Shown: positions 35,798 through 42,222 of the stretch, in pieces
Numbering within the stretch: position 1 is the stretch's first letter
How the letters are laid out: every line of letters starts with the position of its first letter
DNA from: Chloroflexota bacterium
GTDB lineage: Bacteria; Chloroflexota; Limnocylindria; Limnocylindrales; CSP1-4
Reading direction: 5' to 3'
NCBI GenBank assembly: GCA_025935925.1
Contig: JAICUI010000025.1
Location: 1 to 42,222 of the forward strand
DNA length: 42,222 nucleotides
Notes under the pieces: model-generated
Database searches by the model: none
What the model was told of the DNA's origin: nothing
What the model saw: the letters and a program-made list of their open reading frames with translations, nothing else
Position numbers and translations under genes: made by a program

Positions 35798-37110
35798 CCG
35801 CCGCGAGCCCCACCTTCGAGGAGGTCCGCCCGGAGCTGAGCGCCGCCGAGCGAGCCGCGATCCGGTCCGCCCGCATCCGGGGCGTCGTCATGGCTGCGCT
35901 CGGGCTGTTCGCGCTCCAGTTCGCCATCCAGACGATGGACGTCGCCGCGACGTTCTCGTTCTGGGTCGACAAGCAGGGCGGCAACACGTTCACGATCGCG
36001 ACGCAGGTCGGCGTGCTCTGGCTGCTCGCGGGTGTCGTGACGGGCGTCGCGGGCGTGATCCAGCTGGTCCGCGGCCCGAGCTTCCAGTGGCGGCGCGCGC
36101 TCCTGATCGTGATCCCGTTCTGGGTCGCCGCGACGTTCGCCGGGCTGCTGGCCGGCAAGCCCGCGAACGTGACGATCGTGTTCGCCGGGACGCTCACCTA
36201 CGCCGCCCCGATCTCGCTGGGCGCGTTCGCCGGAATCCTGGCCGAGCGGTCCGGGATCAACAACATCGCCATCGAGGGCAAGTTCCTGATGGGCGCGTGC
36301 GCGGCGTCCGTGGTCGCGAGCGTCACGATGCTCGCGCTCGGTCCCGCGGCGAACCCGACGATCGGCGTCCTCGCCGGCGTCCTCGCCGCCGCCGTCACCG
36401 GGATCCTCGTCAGCCTGCTCCTGGCCTGGCTCGGGATTCGCTGGCGGGTCGACCAGATCATCGCGGGCATCGTGATCAACATCGGCGCCGTGGGGATCAC
36501 GAACTTCCTGTTCCTCCGGATCCTGACCAAGCAGACCGAGCTCAACACGCCGCCCACGGTCGAGAACATCCAGGTGCCGGTGCTGTCGCAGATCCCGATC
36601 CTCGGCCCGATCGCGTTCCAGGGATCGCCGTACCTGTACTTCGCGGTGATCGTGATGGCTGCGTTCGCGTACATGCTGTTCCGCACTCGTTGGGGCCTGC
36701 GGCTCCGCGCGTCGGGCGAGAAGCCGTCGGCGGCCGGCACGGTCGGCATCGACGTGATCAAGATCCGCTACCGGGCGATGATCGTCGCCGGGATCCTGGC
36801 CGGCATCGCGGGCTCGTCGTTCAGCCTCGCGTCCGCGGGTTCGTTCCAGATGCAGATGAGCGCCGGCCGCGGGTTCATCGCGCTCGCGGCCGTCATCTTC
36901 GGGGCGTGGAACCCGATCTACGCGTTCGGGGCGGCGATGGTGTTCGGGTTCGCCGACGCCAGCCAGGCGCTCCTCTCGGTGCTCGGGGTGGACGTCCCGC
37001 CGCAGCTGCTCAACAGCATCCCGTACCTCGTCACGATCATCGTCGTTGCGGGCGTCGTCGGGCGGGTGCGCGGCCCGGCGGCCGCCGGCCAGCCGTACGA
37101 CCAGGGCTGA
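35794..37110 (+). CDS. Nucleoside ABC transporter permease (YufQ type)
   Basis: 438 residues, longer than the usual 310-320. The N-terminal 130 residues hold three extra membrane segments (GVVMAALGLFALQFAIQTM, VGVLWLLAGVVTGVAGVIQL, ALLIVIPFWVAATFAGLLAG) before the family core begins at TYAAPISLGAFAGILAERSGINNIAIEGKFLMGA. WRVDQIIAGIVINIGAVGITNFLF, GLRLRASGEKPSAAGTVGIDV and SAGRGFIALAAVIFGAWNP are standard. The ATG overlaps the stop of the preceding permease gene (ATGA). Confidence 0.96.
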   Translation: MTAASPTFEEVRPELSAAERAAIRSARIRGVVMAALGLFALQFAIQTMDVAATFSFWVDKQGGNTFTIATQVGVLWLLAGVVTGVAGVIQLVRGPSFQWRRALLIVIPFWVAATFAGLLAGKPANVTIVFAGTLTYAAPISLGAFAGILAERSGINNIAIEGKFLMGACAASVVASVTMLALGPAANPTIGVLAGVLAAAVTGILVSLLLAWLGIRWRVDQIIAGIVINIGAVGITNFLFLRILTKQTELNTPPTVENIQVPVLSQIPILGPIAFQGSPYLYFAVIVMAAFAYMLFRTRWGLRLRASGEKPSAAGTVGIDVIKIRYRAMIVAGILAGIAGSSFSLASAGSFQMQMSAGRGFIALAAVIFGAWNPIYAFGAAMVFGFADASQALLSVLGVDVPPQLLNSIPYLVTIIVVAGVVGRVRGPAAAGQPYDQG

Positions 37111-37114
37111 GCCG

Positions 37115-38164
37115 ATGAGCGCGGGGCACAACGTCGAGGACTGGGGCGCGGTCCACGCGATCCCGACGTATCACAAGGCGCCCGCGTCGCCGCGGACGGC
37201 GCCGTTCGGGACGCGCGAGCGGCCGCTGCCGCTGATCATCGACTCCGACCCGGGGCTCGACGACGCGCTGGCCATCGGCCTCGCGTGCGCGAGCCCCGAG
37301 CTCCGGCTGCTCGCCGTCACCACGGTGGGCGGCAACGCCGACGTCCATCGCTGCACCGAGAACGCGCTCCGGCTGCTCCACGCCTACGGCCGGGACGACG
37401 TGCCGGTGGCCGAGGGCGCAGCCGGCGCCCTGCTCGGGTCCGTGGTGCGCGCGACGGAGGTTCACGGCGAGAGCGGCATCGGGAACACGCAGCTCGACCC
37501 CGCGCCCACGACCCCACGCCCCGAGGGCGCGGTCGCGCTCATCGCGAGGCTCCTCGCCGAGAGCCCGGAGCCCGTCGCCATCGCGCCGATCGGTCCGCTG
37601 ACGAACATCGCGCTCCTGCTGCGCGAGTATCCGCGGCAGGCGTCGAAGATCTCGCACCTGTGCCTGATGGGCGGCTCGATCGGCGAGGGGAACACCACGT
37701 CGAGCGCCGAGTTCAACATCGTGGCGGACCCGGACGCGGCGGACGTCGTGTTCCGCTCCGGGATCCCGATCACCATGATCGGGCTCGACGTGACGCATCA
37801 GGCGCTCCTCGACCGCGAGGCGACGGCGTCACTCCGGGCGACGGGCACCCGGTCGGCCGGGATCGCCGCCGAGCTGACGGACTTCGCGCTCGACCGCAAC
37901 CGGGAGTGGTCGGGCGCCACGACCACGGCGATCCACGACGCGGTCGCGGTCGCGCACCTGGTCGTCCCGGACCTCGTCGCGGTCGCGCCCTATCACGTGG
38001 CCGTCGACACGACCCACGGGCCCGCGCGCGGCCGGACGGTGTGCGACGGGCTGCCCTACCGGCTCCAGCGCGACGGACGGACCCCGAACGCCGACGTCGG
38101 CATCGTGATCGACCGTGGCCGGTTCACCCGGCTGCTGGTCGACGCCTTCTCGCGCCTCCCGTAG
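37115..38164 (+). CDS. Nucleoside hydrolase (inosine-uridine preferring family)
   Basis: 349 residues, no signal peptide. Hydrolyses ribonucleosides to base and ribose in the cytoplasm. IIDSDPGLDDALAIGLA is the calcium-binding DxDPGxDD signature, VTTVGGNADVHRCTENALRLL and PVAIAPIGPLTNIALLLREYP are typical. LMGGSIGEGNTTSSAEFNIVADPDAADVVF carries the ribose-binding GGS and NIxxDPxAA motifs. The late His-Asp pair of the family is present in TTTAIHDAVAVAHL. It starts five bases after the permease stop, making it the last gene of the importer operon. That order links uptake directly to breakdown. Confidence 0.95.
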   Translation: MSAGHNVEDWGAVHAIPTYHKAPASPRTAPFGTRERPLPLIIDSDPGLDDALAIGLACASPELRLLAVTTVGGNADVHRCTENALRLLHAYGRDDVPVAEGAAGALLGSVVRATEVHGESGIGNTQLDPAPTTPRPEGAVALIARLLAESPEPVAIAPIGPLTNIALLLREYPRQASKISHLCLMGGSIGEGNTTSSAEFNIVADPDAADVVFRSGIPITMIGLDVTHQALLDREATASLRATGTRSAGIAAELTDFALDRNREWSGATTTAIHDAVAVAHLVVPDLVAVAPYHVAVDTTHGPARGRTVCDGLPYRLQRDGRTPNADVGIVIDRGRFTRLLVDAFSRLP

Positions 38165-38182
38165 CGGCTGCGCGGCGGCCGG

Positions 38183-39199
38183 TCACCCGGCGGGGGTCAG
38201 CCACACCCGGTACTCGGTCACGTTCTCGGGCGTCCCGTCCTTCGCCGACAGGCTGAACACGCGCAGCGTGCCGTACTGCGCCTTCGCGATCGCGTACGGG
38301 ACGTCGACCTTGAAGCTGCCCCAGCAGCCCGTCCCGCACGTCGCCATCACCTGCCTGTCCGCGAGGACCGTGCCCTTGCCGTCGAGCACCTGGACGCGGA
38401 ACGTCGCTTCGAACACGTTCGCGAGACCGGTGACGCGGGCCGGGTTGCCGGCCGCCGCGCCCCACGCCGGCCGGTCGACGAAGATCGCCGGCAGGGCGAT
38501 CGACTGGTAGTCGGCTCGGGCCGCCGGCGGCTCCGGGTCGCTGCCCGCGACGCCGACGCTCACCTGCTTGATCGTCGAGAACTGGGTCAGGGTGTAGACG
38601 ACCTGCGCGCGGGCGGTCGTCGCCTGGAAGTTCGCCTGGGCGCCCGTGAACTCGGACGACAGCACGACCGTCGCGACACCGTTCGCGATCGACAGGTCGA
38701 CGAGGCGGGTGCCCGCCGGGATGCTCGAGTACATCGCGGGCGAGGCACGGAGCTCGGCGCCCTGCGGCCCCTCGAGGAGCTGCAGCATCGCGGCGCGGGC
38801 GACGGCCTTCGTCGCCGGTACCTCGCGCAGCACGGGGGCGAGGCCGTCGTTGCCGGTCACGCTGCCGAGCATGAAGTAGGCGCGGACGATCGACGTGGCC
38901 GCGATGGTCGGGGCGGGCGCGGGCGTCCGCGTCGGGGTGGTCGTGGTCGGGGGCTTCGTGGGCGGCGCATCGGACGCCGACGGTGCGGCAGGCGTTGGGG
39001 ACGGTGCCGGGCTCGATGCGGGGCTGGCGGGTGTCGCCGTCCCGGGTGCCGCGTCGGACGGTGCGGCGGCATCGGACGGCGCCTCGGTGACGGCGGGGCT
39101 CCTCGGCGTGCCGAGTGCGCCGGCGGTCGGCGAGCAGGCCGAGATCGCGAGCAGCAGCACGGCGAGCAGCGCGGTGACGAAGGCGGGGCGGGCGCTCAC
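38183..39199 (-). CDS. LpqB-like lipoprotein with GerMN and Gmad2 domains
   Basis: 338 residues from GTG. The signal peptide has lipobox AISAC (lipidated Cys22), then about 70 residues of low-complexity Pro/Ala/Ser/Thr linker. Residues about 95-210 form a GerMN domain (VRAYFMLGSVTGNDGLAPVLRE, MLQLLEGPQGAE, SIPAGTRLVDLSIANGVATVVLSSEF). The rest fits Gmad2, an Ig-like domain (RVTGLANVFEATFRVQVLDGKGTVL, CGTGCWGSFKVDVPYA). In actinobacteria LpqB, a GerMN lipoprotein, is encoded after mtrA-mtrB and modulates the kinase. Here it follows the kinase with a GTGA overlap, so a similar regulator or sensor role at the membrane surface is inferred. Confidence 0.88.
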   Translation of the reverse strand: MSARPAFVTALLAVLLLAISACSPTAGALGTPRSPAVTEAPSDAAAPSDAAPGTATPASPASSPAPSPTPAAPSASDAPPTKPPTTTTPTRTPAPAPTIAATSIVRAYFMLGSVTGNDGLAPVLREVPATKAVARAAMLQLLEGPQGAELRASPAMYSSIPAGTRLVDLSIANGVATVVLSSEFTGAQANFQATTARAQVVYTLTQFSTIKQVSVGVAGSDPEPPAARADYQSIALPAIFVDRPAWGAAAGNPARVTGLANVFEATFRVQVLDGKGTVLADRQVMATCGTGCWGSFKVDVPYAIAKAQYGTLRVFSLSAKDGTPENVTEYRVWLTPAG

Positions 39200-40659
39200 G
39201 GGTCGGTCCTCGGTGTCGGGTTCCAAGAGGCCGGAGCATCGGCCGCCGCCGTGTCGAGCCGATCGCTCGCCGGTAACGGTCCCGTGACGGGCAGCGTGAG
39301 CGCGAACACCATCCCGCCGCCCGGGCGAGGGCGGGCGCGGAGCGAGCCGCCGAGCAGCGCCGCGTGCTCCGCGGCGATCGCGAGTCCGAGCCCGGAGCTG
39401 CCGCCGGCGCGCGACGGGTCGGCCTTGTAGAAGCGGTCGAACAGGCGTGGCAGCGCGTCCGGCGGGACGCCCGGCCCGCGGTCGGCGACGACGACCACGG
39501 CACCTTCCCGCGCGGACGTGAGCGCGACCTCGACGGCCGATCCCGGCGCGTGGTCGCGCGCGTTGTCGAGGAGGTTGCCGAGGATCCGGTCGAGACGGCG
39601 CGGGTCCGTGTCGACCACGAGCGGCCTTGCGGGCAGCGTGACCGCCGCCTCCGGGAGGCGCGACGCGACCGCTCCCGTGACCACGCGCCCGAGGTCGACG
39701 GGCTCGAGGGTCGGCCGTTCCGCATCGGCGTCGAAGCGCGACACCTCCATCAGGTCGTCGACGAGGATGCGCAGCCGGCGGACGTCGCGGACGAGGAGCT
39801 CCGCCGCGCGGCGCGTGTCGGGCGAGAGGGCGTCGAGCTGTCCCTCGATCAGGGACGCCTCGGCGACGAGCGCCGTGAGCGGCGTGCGGAGCTCGTGGGC
39901 CACGTCGGCCACGAACGCCCGGTTCTGGTGCTGCGCCGTCTCCAGCCGCGCGACCGTGCGCTCGAGGGAGTCCGCCATGCGGTTGAAGTCGGCCGCCCAT
40001 CGCCCGACCTCGTCCGTGCCGCCCTCGGGAACGCGCGCCCCGAGGTCGCCGGACGCGATCCGCCGAGCCGCGGTGCCGGCCTCCGCCACCGGACGGAGCA
40101 GCCAGCGGGCGATGATGCCGGCGACGAGCAGCGCGACACCGATCGCCGCGATGCCGGCCGCGACGAGCCCGAAGCGCAGCTGCGCGAGCGCGTTGTCGAT
40201 GGGATCGGCGCGATACAGGAAGTAGAGCGCGGGCGGGCCGCCCTGCTGACCCCCGACGACGAGGTACGGCGCGCCCGCCAGCGTCTGCCAGGCGAACCCG
40301 ATCTGGCCGCCCTGCACGAGCGTCCGGACCTCGGGCGACACCTGGCCGAGGGCACCCGCGAGGTCCTCCGGGTCGTAGGGGTCGCCGTCGCCGAAGTCGG
40401 CGAGGACGCGGGTCGACCCGCGGAGCGCGAAGGCGTCGGGCAGGCCGCTCGCCTCGAACGCGCGCTTGTCGGTGGGCCGCGGGTCGGCGCCCGGGAGCAG
40501 CACGGACAGGTTGTAGTCGACCTGCTGCCGGGCGTCCTCGATGAGCCGGTTGCGAAGCGACGAATCGACGAACGCGTAGACGCCGATGCCGATCGCCGTG
40601 ACGGTGACCGCCACGAGCGCGACGAGGGTCAGCGCGACACGGGCGCGGATGCCCGGCAC
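39196..40659 (-). CDS. Sensor histidine kinase (HAMP, HisKA, HATPase), MtrB/BaeS-like
   Basis: 487 residues. N-terminal membrane segment (VALTLVALVAVTVTAIGIGVYAF), an external sensor region of about 130 residues, a second segment (FGLVAAGIAAIGVALLVAGIIA), then HAMP (LLRPVAEAGTAARRIASGDL). Phospho-acceptor His255 is in ADVAHELRTPLTAL, the N box in NLLDNARDHAPG, the G1 box in DRGPGVP and the G2 box in SSGLGLAI. The GTG start is one base after the regulator stop, and its stop overlaps the GerMN gene start. It phosphorylates the regulator encoded upstream. The stimulus is unknown. The extended C-terminal tail (DTAAADAPASWNPTPRTDP) is low complexity. Confidence 0.95.
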   Translation of the reverse strand: MPGIRARVALTLVALVAVTVTAIGIGVYAFVDSSLRNRLIEDARQQVDYNLSVLLPGADPRPTDKRAFEASGLPDAFALRGSTRVLADFGDGDPYDPEDLAGALGQVSPEVRTLVQGGQIGFAWQTLAGAPYLVVGGQQGGPPALYFLYRADPIDNALAQLRFGLVAAGIAAIGVALLVAGIIARWLLRPVAEAGTAARRIASGDLGARVPEGGTDEVGRWAADFNRMADSLERTVARLETAQHQNRAFVADVAHELRTPLTALVAEASLIEGQLDALSPDTRRAAELLVRDVRRLRILVDDLMEVSRFDADAERPTLEPVDLGRVVTGAVASRLPEAAVTLPARPLVVDTDPRRLDRILGNLLDNARDHAPGSAVEVALTSAREGAVVVVADRGPGVPPDALPRLFDRFYKADPSRAGGSSGLGLAIAAEHAALLGGSLRARPRPGGGMVFALTLPVTGPLPASDRLDTAAADAPASWNPTPRTDP

Positions 40660-40660
40660 G

Positions 40661-41356
40661 TCAGCCGGCCGGCCTCGCGGCCTTGTACCCCGCGCCGCGC
40701 ACCGTGAGGATGAGCGCCGGGTTTGCGGCGTCGGTCTCGACCTTCGCGCGGAGGCGGCCCACGGCGACGTCGACGAGCCGGGAGTCGCCGAGGTAGTCGT
40801 AGCCCCAGACGTGGTCGAGCAGGACCTCGCGGGTGAACACCTGGCCCGGGTGCTGCGCGAGCTCGACGAGCAGGTCGAACTCGGTGCGCGTGAGCGCGAC
40901 GTCGGCGCCGTCGCGGCTCACGGTCCGGCCCGCGGTGTCGATCCGGAGCGGCCCGAGGTTGATCAGCGCGCTCTCGTCCGGGCCCGAGGCCGCCTGGTGA
41001 CGGCGGAGCGCGGCGCGGACCCGGGCGACGAGCTCCGGCATCTCGAACGGCTTGCGCACGTAATCGTCCGCGCCTGACTCCAGGCCGACGACGACGTCGA
41101 TCGTGTCGGCGCGGGCGGTCAGCATCACGACGGGCGTCGTGGCCTCGCGCCGGATGGCGCGCAGCACCTCGAGCCCGTCCAGCCGCGGCAGCATGACGTC
41201 GAGCAGGACGAGGTCCGGCCGCTCGGCTCGCCAGCGATCGAGGGCTTCCGCGCCGTCGGCCGCCGTCGTCACGTCGAACCCCGCGCCGGACAGGCCGAGC
41301 GCGGTGACCTCGCGGATGGACGGGTCGTCCTCGACGAGCAGGATGCGGGCGTCCAC
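40661..41356 (-). CDS. OmpR/PhoB-family response regulator (MtrA-like)
   Basis: 231 residues from GTG. The receiver domain has the acidic pair in LLVEDDPS, phospho-accepting Asp53 (LVLLDVMLPRLDGLEVL), Thr in MLTARAD and Lys in DYVRKPFEMPEL. The DNA-binding winged helix shows LTRTEFDLLVELAQHPGQVFTREVLLDHVWGYDYLGDSRLVDVAVGRLRAKVE and ILTVRGAGYKA. The phrase VWGYDYLGDSRLVDVAVGRLRAK is close to MtrA. It is the first gene of the regulator, kinase, GerMN operon with a leaderless-type promoter. Its targets are unknown; MtrA relatives control cell-wall and division genes. Confidence 0.96.
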   Translation of the reverse strand: MDARILLVEDDPSIREVTALGLSGAGFDVTTAADGAEALDRWRAERPDLVLLDVMLPRLDGLEVLRAIRREATTPVVMLTARADTIDVVVGLESGADDYVRKPFEMPELVARVRAALRRHQAASGPDESALINLGPLRIDTAGRTVSRDGADVALTRTEFDLLVELAQHPGQVFTREVLLDHVWGYDYLGDSRLVDVAVGRLRAKVETDAANPALILTVRGAGYKAARPAG

Positions 41357-41363
41357 GGCGGGG

Positions 41364-41369
41364 AGTATG
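41364..41369 (-). promoter_or_regulatory. Putative leaderless -10 box (CATACT) of the two-component operon
   Basis: CATACT on the minus strand ends seven bases before the GTG at 41356. There is no ribosome site. It lies 11 bases past the stop of the metallopeptidase gene. Confidence 0.5.
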
Positions 41370-41380
41370 GCAGCGACGCC

Positions 41381-41761
41381 TCAGGCGCCGTGCCGCTCCT
41401 CGGCGAGCTCGTGGAGGCGCGCGTCGGAGATCCCGAAGTGGTGCGCGATCTCGTGGCGCACCGTGTCCTGCACGCGGTCGCGGACGCCCTCGATCGTCGT
41501 CGCGGATCGCAGGCACGGACCGCGGTAGATCGTGATCCGCGACGGAACCGGCGTCGAGTCGGCGCTCAGCCGGGAACGGGGCACGCCCTCGTACAGCCCG
41601 TACAGACCCGGCGCGCGGAGCCGTGCGAGCTGCTCCGGGGTCGGCCAGTCCTCGACGGTGATCGCGACGGAGCCCAGCTGCTCGCGGAACGGCGCCGGCA
41701 TGGCGTCGATGGCCTCCCACACCCAGTCCTCGAAGGTGTCGTCGTCGATCGGCTCGTTCAT
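41381..41761 (-). CDS. Small zincin-like metallopeptidase family protein (DUF1025/MPP type)
   Basis: 126 residues, cytoplasmic. DDDTFEDWVWEAIDAMPAPFREQLGSVAITVEDWP and LYGLYEGVPRSRL, then ITIYRGPCLR and RDRVQDTVRHEIAHHFGISDARLHEL are characteristic. The HEIAH motif is the zinc-binding HExxH, with a possible third ligand downstream. The family is widespread and small; its substrate is not known. A TACGCT box eight bases before the ATG suggests leaderless expression. The two-component operon is downstream in the same direction after 24 bases and has its own promoter box. Confidence 0.93.
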   Translation of the reverse strand: MNEPIDDDTFEDWVWEAIDAMPAPFREQLGSVAITVEDWPTPEQLARLRAPGLYGLYEGVPRSRLSADSTPVPSRITIYRGPCLRSATTIEGVRDRVQDTVRHEIAHHFGISDARLHELAEERHGA

Positions 41762-41769
41762 CGCGGGAG

Positions 41770-41775
41770 AGCGTA
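41770..41775 (-). promoter_or_regulatory. Putative leaderless -10 box (TACGCT) of the metallopeptidase gene
   Basis: TACGCT on the minus strand, eight bases, then ATG at 41761. There is no ribosome site. Confidence 0.55.
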
Positions 41776-41857
41776 CCGGTGCGGCGGCGTGGCCGCCCGT
41801 CAGCCCGCGACGCGCGGGGCACGGCCTCGAACCTCCCCTCCAGCCGCTGGCGTCGGT

Positions 41858-42222
41858 TCACCCGTTCGGGATGCCGTAGAACGCGTGGCCGTCGCCATCG
41901 TCGACGAGCACGCCCCTCGGCAGCACGCGGAGGGTGAACGCCGGCCAGGCGTCCTTCGCGGTCGAGGGCAGTCCGTGGACCGGCAGGTCGTGCCACCGGG
42001 CGCCGTCGGTCGAGAGCCACGCTGCCACGCCGCCGTTGCGGCGGAGGGCGAGGATGTGTTCGCCGTCGCCGTCGATCGTCCCGTTGGCGATGAGCCCGCT
42101 GCCCTCGCCCTCGCCGTGCCAGACACCGAGCGGCGCGAACGTCGTGACGGGGTCCCAGCCCGACCCGTCGGCCGTCGTCCACCAGGTGGACGAGCCGGGT
42201 GTCTCCAGGACTTCGGTCGCCG
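41858..42222 (-). CDS. Partial protein with sialidase/BNR-like W-DG repeats, 3' end only
   Basis: About 121 residues of the C-terminus; the start lies beyond the right edge. The reading frame ends with TGA at 41860-41858. Two similar blades are visible, SSTWWTTADGSGWDPVTTF and VAAWLSTDGARWHDLPVHG, each with the W-x-S/T-x-DG-x-x-W pattern of BNR or beta-propeller repeats, separated by ANGTIDGDGEHILALRRNG. Such proteins are usually secreted or surface-bound in this kind of bacterium. The function cannot be stated from this fragment. Confidence 0.75.
   Translation of the reverse strand, partial: ATEVLETPGSSTWWTTADGSGWDPVTTFAPLGVWHGEGEGSGLIANGTIDGDGEHILALRRNGGVAAWLSTDGARWHDLPVHGLPSTAKDAWPAFTLRVLPRGVLVDDGDGHAFYGIPNG

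Overview
This is a very GC-rich stretch (about 70 percent by eye) from a free-living bacterium. It is densely packed, with about 35 genes, many overlapping by 4 bases (ATGA, GTGA, TTGA). The substrate-binding proteins carry lipoboxes, several genes have a TANNNT -10 box only 6-9 bases before the start codon (leaderless mRNAs), and a response regulator-kinase-GerMN lipoprotein operon resembles actinobacterial mtrA-mtrB-lpqB. Together these suggest a monoderm-like lineage. My best guess is Chloroflexota (Limnocylindria-like), with Actinomycetota as the alternative; this is inference, since there is no rRNA in the window. No tRNA, rRNA, insertion sequence, CRISPR array or prophage was recognised.

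Layout. 1-2.6 kb: 3' end of groEL with its terminator, then two envelope-associated proteins of unknown role. 2.64-3.11 kb: non-coding, with a degenerate 17-bp minisatellite. 3.1-5.9 kb: UvrD/PcrA helicase. 5.85-7.54 kb (minus): GNAT acetyltransferase, ankyrin protein and Imm5-like immunity protein in one overlapping operon. 7.6-10.9 kb: FMN alpha-hydroxy-acid oxidase translationally coupled to NAD-dependent DNA ligase. 11-13.9 kb: polar amino-acid ABC importer whose ATPase has a histidine-rich tail. 13.9-17.1 kb: gatC (no AUG/GUG/UUG start available), gatA and a class I aminotransferase. 17.1-24.3 kb (minus): LacI regulator, sugar-binding lipoprotein, two permeases and a cytoplasmic GH116 beta-glycosidase, led by a promoter flanked by two palindromic operators. 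24.4-26.7 kb: gatB among three small membrane proteins. 26.7-27.46 kb: convergent intergenic region built from three unrelated tandem-repeat families (32, about 72 and 22 bp). 27.46-29.1 kb (minus): PfkB-type kinase with an unrecognised partner gene. 29.2-30.3 kb: trans-sulfuration-type PLP enzyme. 30.3-38.2 kb: nucleoside uptake and salvage (phosphorylase, BMP-type binding protein, ATPase, two permeases, nucleoside hydrolase). 38.2-41.4 kb (minus): GerMN lipoprotein, histidine kinase, response regulator. The window ends with a small HExxH metallopeptidase and a truncated W/DG-repeat protein.

How it works together. Three importers (amino acid, sugar, nucleoside) share one layout: lipoprotein gene, strong GC hairpin, then membrane and ATPase or enzyme genes. 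This is expected to keep binding protein in excess. The sugar operon delivers a glycoside to an intracellular GH116 enzyme, and the nucleoside system delivers nucleosides to a hydrolase and a phosphorylase.

Most worth a second look: the non-canonical gatC start, the leaderless-promoter pattern, the histidine-rich ATPase tail, the GerMN two-component operon, the orphan immunity-like cassette, the kinase plus unknown gene pair, and the repeat-filled convergent region at 26.7-27.5 kb.
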